A stretch of 64,000 nucleotides of DNA from Phycisphaeraceae bacterium (GTDB lineage Bacteria; Planctomycetota; Phycisphaerae; Phycisphaerales; Phycisphaeraceae), in the NCBI GenBank assembly GCA_028277745.1, contig JANQFR010000096.1:1-64000 (forward strand), in the 5' to 3' direction. The position numbers were made by a program, and so were the translations under genes. Shown here one piece after another: positions 63,614 to 64,000 of the stretch. How positions within the stretch are numbered: the first letter of the stretch is position 1; each line of letters opens with the position of its first letter. The notes below the pieces were generated by a model. The model was not told where the DNA came from and ran no database searches. It was given only the letters and a program-made list of their open reading frames with translations.

Positions 63614-64000
63614 CTTCACGCCGAACTGTATACGCTACGCTCTCGTCGGTACGGGCAATCGTGCTCGCGGATTTGTTGAAACGATTGTTGGTCCGCACCG
63701 CGAGCACGCCGAACTCGCTGGCCTCTGCGATGAAAGCCCTACCCGGCTAACGTGGTACAACCGGTACCTCGGCCGCAAGTACGACCACCCATCGGTTCCG
63801 ACTTGCGCCCCCAATGACTTCGAGGGAATGTTACGTCGCGAGTCGATCGATACGGTGATCGTGACCACCACGGACGGTAACCACCATACGTACTGCATCC
63901 GTGCCATGGAAGCCGGGTGTGACGTCATCTGCGAGAAACCGCTGACGACAGAGGTTGGCAAGACCCGCGAAATTTTGGCCGCGATTGAACGTACTGGTCG
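63606..64000 (+). CDS. Gfo/Idh/MocA family oxidoreductase, N-terminal part (cut by window edge)
   Basis: The frame opens with an ATG at 63606 and stays open to the right edge (about 131 codons). It encodes a Rossmann domain: YALVGTGNRARGFVETIVGP, GLCDESPTRL, DTVIVTTTDGNHHTYCIRAM and the family motif CEKPLTTEVGK. This is the NAD(P)-binding half of a sugar-type oxidoreductase. It overlaps the stop of the upstream dehydrogenase gene by 8 bp, implying co-translation. The substrate domain lies outside the window. Confidence 0.85.
   Translation, partial: MDNFTPNCIRYALVGTGNRARGFVETIVGPHREHAELAGLCDESPTRLTWYNRYLGRKYDHPSVPTCAPNDFEGMLRRESIDTVIVTTTDGNHHTYCIRAMEAGCDVICEKPLTTEVGKTREILAAIERTG

Overview
The window looks like chromosomal DNA from a high-GC planctomycete, most likely of the Phycisphaerae type (inference). 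The reasons are three PEP-CTERM proteins plus a degenerate fourth copy, DUF4838 and DUF5658 proteins, a prepilin-like H-X9-DG type protein, a formylglycine sulfatase and many secreted glycoside-hydrolase-like proteins. No rRNA, tRNA, CRISPR array, phage or replication origin was recognised.

Layout. (1) 1-13597: a carbohydrate-degradation region. It holds three DUF4838 proteins (one cut by the left edge), a GH106-like hydrolase, a PEP-CTERM protein, and a minus-strand operon of aldo/keto reductase, SDR dehydrogenase and a fucose/arabinose-isomerase-like enzyme. (2) 13858-32832: mostly housekeeping and envelope genes. These are an FHA/coiled-coil protein, a PEP-CTERM protein, a lipid-exporter-like ABC transporter with a methyltransferase, a GH63 glucosidase, a sulfatase, an OmpA lipoprotein, an amidohydrolase, a 3-hydroxyisobutyrate-dehydrogenase-like enzyme, a DUF5658 protein, a sulfite reductase and UDP-glucose dehydrogenase. 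Two almost identical 53-bp cloverleaf-like repeats sit between convergent genes here. (3) 32880-44019: two divergent operons for nitrate and nitrite metabolism. The left one is napD-napA-tetraheme double NapB-NapF-like ferredoxin-unknown small protein-nirA. The right one is tetraheme cytochrome c-Tat-type 4x[4Fe-4S] protein-cupin-NrfD-Rrf2 regulator-NnrS, followed by a beta-barrel porin at 44111-45463. No NapC or NapGH was found, so the cytochrome/FeS/NrfD module probably feeds NapA. (4) 45555-47322: a scrapyard in which a moaA gene stops abruptly and is followed by decayed transposase fragments (IS66-, IS630- and IS3-like). (5) 47386-64000: a second catabolic region. It has an esterase-like hydrolase, a duplicated PEP-CTERM gene whose second copy has lost its sorting signal and is fused to a BPL_N/amidotransferase-like domain, a class-I glutamine-amidotransferase hydrolase, Gfo/Idh/MocA oxidoreductases, a beta-propeller protein, a LacI regulator, two TIM-barrel hydrolase-like proteins, a prepilin-like protein, a renal-dipeptidase-fold protein lacking several metal ligands, and a DapB-fold dehydrogenase.

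How it fits together. Regions 1 and 5 look like sugar-polymer degradation loci: secreted hydrolases release sugars that cytoplasmic isomerases and oxidoreductases process, with LacI control in region 5. Region 3 would reduce nitrate in the periplasm and nitrite in the cytoplasm, with NO/FeS-type control through Rrf2 and NnrS. The most unusual items are the double-NapB/NrfCD nitrate reductase arrangement, the PEP-CTERM duplication-fusion, the pseudo-dipeptidase and the cloverleaf repeats. Functional statements rest on motif recognition by eye; no database search was run.
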